In this document: one piece after another, positions 62,288-64,000 of the stretch
Layout of the letters: each line of letters begins with the position of its first letter
How positions within the stretch are numbered: the first letter of the stretch is position 1
Source: Calliopsis andreniformis
Taxonomy: Eukaryota; Arthropoda; Insecta; Hymenoptera; Andrenidae
Length of the DNA: 64,000 nt
NCBI RefSeq assembly: GCF_051401765.1
Contig: NW_027480468.1
Location: forward strand, 1,736,001-1,800,000
Reading direction: 5' to 3'
Notes under the pieces: generated by a model
What the model saw: only the letters and a program-made list of their open reading frames with translations
Told to the model about the DNA's origin: nothing
Databases searched by the model: none
Made by a program: the position numbers and the translations under genes

Positions 62288-64000
62288 ATCCTCAATCCTC
62301 AATCCTCAATCCTCAATCTTCAATCCTCAATACTCAATCTTCAATCCTGATACCTCAAACCTCATTCCTCAACCTTCAATCCTCAATCCTCAATCCTCAA
62401 TCCTCAATGCTCATTCTTCAATCCTCAATACCCAATCCTCAATCTTCAATCTTCAGTCCTCAATCCTCAATTCTCAATCCTCAATCCTCAATCCTCAGAC
62501 CTCAGACATCAATACTCAACCCTCAGTCCTCGTCCTCAATTCACAACCCTCAATACTCAATCATCAATCTTCAATCATCAATATTCAACCTTCAGTCCTC
62601 GATACTCAATCCGCAATCTTCAATGTTCAATCCGCAATACCCAATCCTCAATCTTCAATCCTCAATCCTCAATCCTCAATCCTCAATCCTCAATCCTCAA
62701 TCCTCAATCCTCAATCCTCAATCCACAACCTTCAATCCTCAATACTCAATCTTCAATCCTCAATCCTCAATCGTCAGTCCTCATTCCTCAAACCTCAACC
62801 CTCAGCCCTCAGTCCTCATCCTCAGTTCTCAATTGTCAATCCTCAGGCCTCAATCCTCAATCCTCAATCCTCATTCTTCAATCCTCAATACCCAAACCTC
62901 AATCTTCAATCCTCAATCCTCAATCCTCAATTCTCAATCCTCAATCCTCAATCCTCAGACCTCAAACATCAATATTCAACCCTCAGTCCTGGTCCCCAAT
63001 TCACAACCATCAATCCTCAATCCTCATTCCTCAATCCTCAATACTCAATCCTGAATCCTCAATCTTCAATCCTCAATACTCAGTCCTCAATCCTCAATCC
63101 TCAATCTTCAATCATCAATACTTAATCTTCAATCATCAATCCTCGTTCCTCAATCCTCAATCCTCAATCCTCAATCCTCAATCTTCAATCCTCAATACTC
63201 AATCTTCAATCCTCAATCCTCAATCCGCAATCCTCAATCCTCAATCCTCAATCTTCAATCATCAATATTCAATCTTCAATCCTCAATCCTCAATCCTCAG
63301 TCCTCAAACCTCAATTCTGAATCCTCAATCCTGAATCCTCAATCTTCAGCCCTCAGTCCTCAACAATCAGTTGTCAATCCTCAATCCTCAATGCTCAACC
63401 TTTAATCCTCAATCCGCAATCCTCAATCTTCAATCCTCGATCCTCAATCCTCAATCCTCAATCCTCAATCCTCAATCCTCAATCCTCAATCATCAATCCT
63501 CAATACTCAATCTTCAATCCTCAATCCTCAATCCTCAATCCTCAGTCCTCATTCTTCAATCCTCAATACCCAATCCTCAATCTTCAATCCTCAATCCTCA
63601 ATCCTCAATTCTCAATCCTCTATCCTCAATCCTCAGACCTCAAACATCAATACTCAACCCTCAGTCCTCGTCCTGAATCCACAACACTCAATCCTGTATC
63701 CTCAACCTTCAATCATCAATATTCAATCTTCAATCCTCAATCCTCAATCCTCAATCCTCAATCCTCAATCCTCAATCCTCAATGTTCAATCCTCAATACC
63801 CAATCTTCAATCTTCAATCCTCGATCCTCAATCCTCAATCCCCAATCCTCAATCCTCAATCCACAGTCCTCAAACCACAGTCCTGAATCCTCAATCCTGA
63901 ATCCTCAATCTTCAGCCCTCAGTCCCCAACAATCAGTTGTCAATCCTCAATCCTGACTAGAATATCCTCAGTTCAGAGTTTTCCATACGCAATACTCAAT
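62288..64000 (+). repeat. Partial, rearranged further copy of the right-end unit, cut by the window
   Basis: The region from 62407 resembles 53319 onward, that from 62769 resembles 54606 onward, and that from 63618 resembles 52371, 56426 and 61816 onward, including a class D island at 63958. The pieces are in a different order from the 5390-bp unit and carry more differences. The window ends inside the island. Confidence 0.8.

Larger units (their letters stand above)
1..64000 (+). repeat. Giant degenerate heptanucleotide satellite, unit TCAATCC
   Basis: The entire window consists of units related to TCAATCC read on the + strand (GGATTGA on the - strand). Perfect runs of a few to about ten units alternate with variants such as TCAGTCC, TCAATCT, TCAATAC, TCAACCC, TCAAACC, TCAATCA, TCATTCC, TCGATCC and TGAATCC. 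The leading TC of the unit is the most conserved part. Occasional 6-bp units (for example CTCATC or CTCGTC before CTCAAT) shift the phase. Both ends of the window are still inside the array, so it is longer than 64 kb. No gene, RNA gene or mobile-element coding sequence was recognised. The + strand is nearly free of G. This reading is direct from the sequence; whether the host is a eukaryote or a prokaryote cannot be told. Confidence 0.97.

Noticed and set aside
1..64000. CRISPR array
   Set aside because: There are no 20-40 bp exact repeats separated by unrelated spacers of uniform length. The periodicity is 7 bp and the intervals between islands are themselves heptamers.
1..64000. Telomeric repeat
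   Set aside because: GGATTGA is not a telomere repeat I know (plant TTTAGGG, vertebrate TTAGGG). The degeneracy and nested duplications are unlike a terminal telomere tract. A degenerate subtelomeric origin cannot be excluded.
1..64000. G-quadruplex array on the bottom strand
   Set aside because: Only GG doublets separated by five bases are available, so at best weak two-tetrad structures would form. Mentioned only as a possibility under strand asymmetry.
1..64000. Heptad-repeat coiled coil or surface repeat protein
   Set aside because: The peptide period of seven comes from 21 bp being three DNA heptamers. SILNPQS has Pro and Asn in each heptad and lacks the a/d hydrophobic pattern of a coiled coil.

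Overview
The whole 64-kb window is one tandem array built on the 7-bp unit TCAATCC (bottom strand GGATTGA), and neither edge reaches flanking DNA. I see no gene with a recognisable domain, no tRNA or rRNA, no mobile-element protein and no CRISPR array. The unit is about 43% GC and has no G on the + strand. Many units are degenerate, the commonest variants being TCAGTCC, TCAATCT, TCAATAC, TCAACCC, TCAAACC, TCATTCC and TGAATCC. The organism cannot be assigned: there is no phylogenetic marker. Seven-bp satellites are known in eukaryotic heterochromatin (Drosophila virilis), and short heptanucleotide STRR arrays are known in cyanobacteria, but neither precedent uses this unit.

Over the heptamer lies a second level of order. 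About 75 copies of a non-heptameric island of roughly 110 bp, usually opening TAGAATATCC and closing near CACTCAGTCC, recur in classes called A, B, C and D here, with an A-prime subset. Two further word strings recur: module M (opening TTGTCAATCC) and module N (carrying CCCTCAGTCCTCGTCCTCAA).

The third level is a mosaic of kilobase-scale duplications. Positions 1-10692 carry an approximately 3.0-kb periodicity. This region is copied at 21800-29531, with two internal blocks of about 1.8 and 1.1 kb missing from the second copy. Positions 10960-15865 hold a Q-P pair, and 32385-47068 hold an expanded P1-P2-Q1-P3-Q2 series (P = 3023 bp, Q about 2821 bp), followed by a partial Q3 at 48703-49815. 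Positions 51508-62287 are a 5390-bp tandem duplication (exactly 770 heptamers) with no difference found where compared. The stretches 15866-21799, 29532-31470, 47069-48702, 49816-51507 and 62288-64000 are looser mosaics of the same parts.

The long open frames on the + strand are best explained by composition. TCAATCC contains no stop in any + frame, and because 7 and 3 are coprime, all three frames give the same heptapeptide SILNPQS. The opposite strand meets TGA every seven codons in every frame. The pattern, old degenerate heptamers inside nearly identical kilobase blocks, fits repeated recent unequal exchange or segmental amplification. Assembly duplication cannot be excluded from sequence alone.
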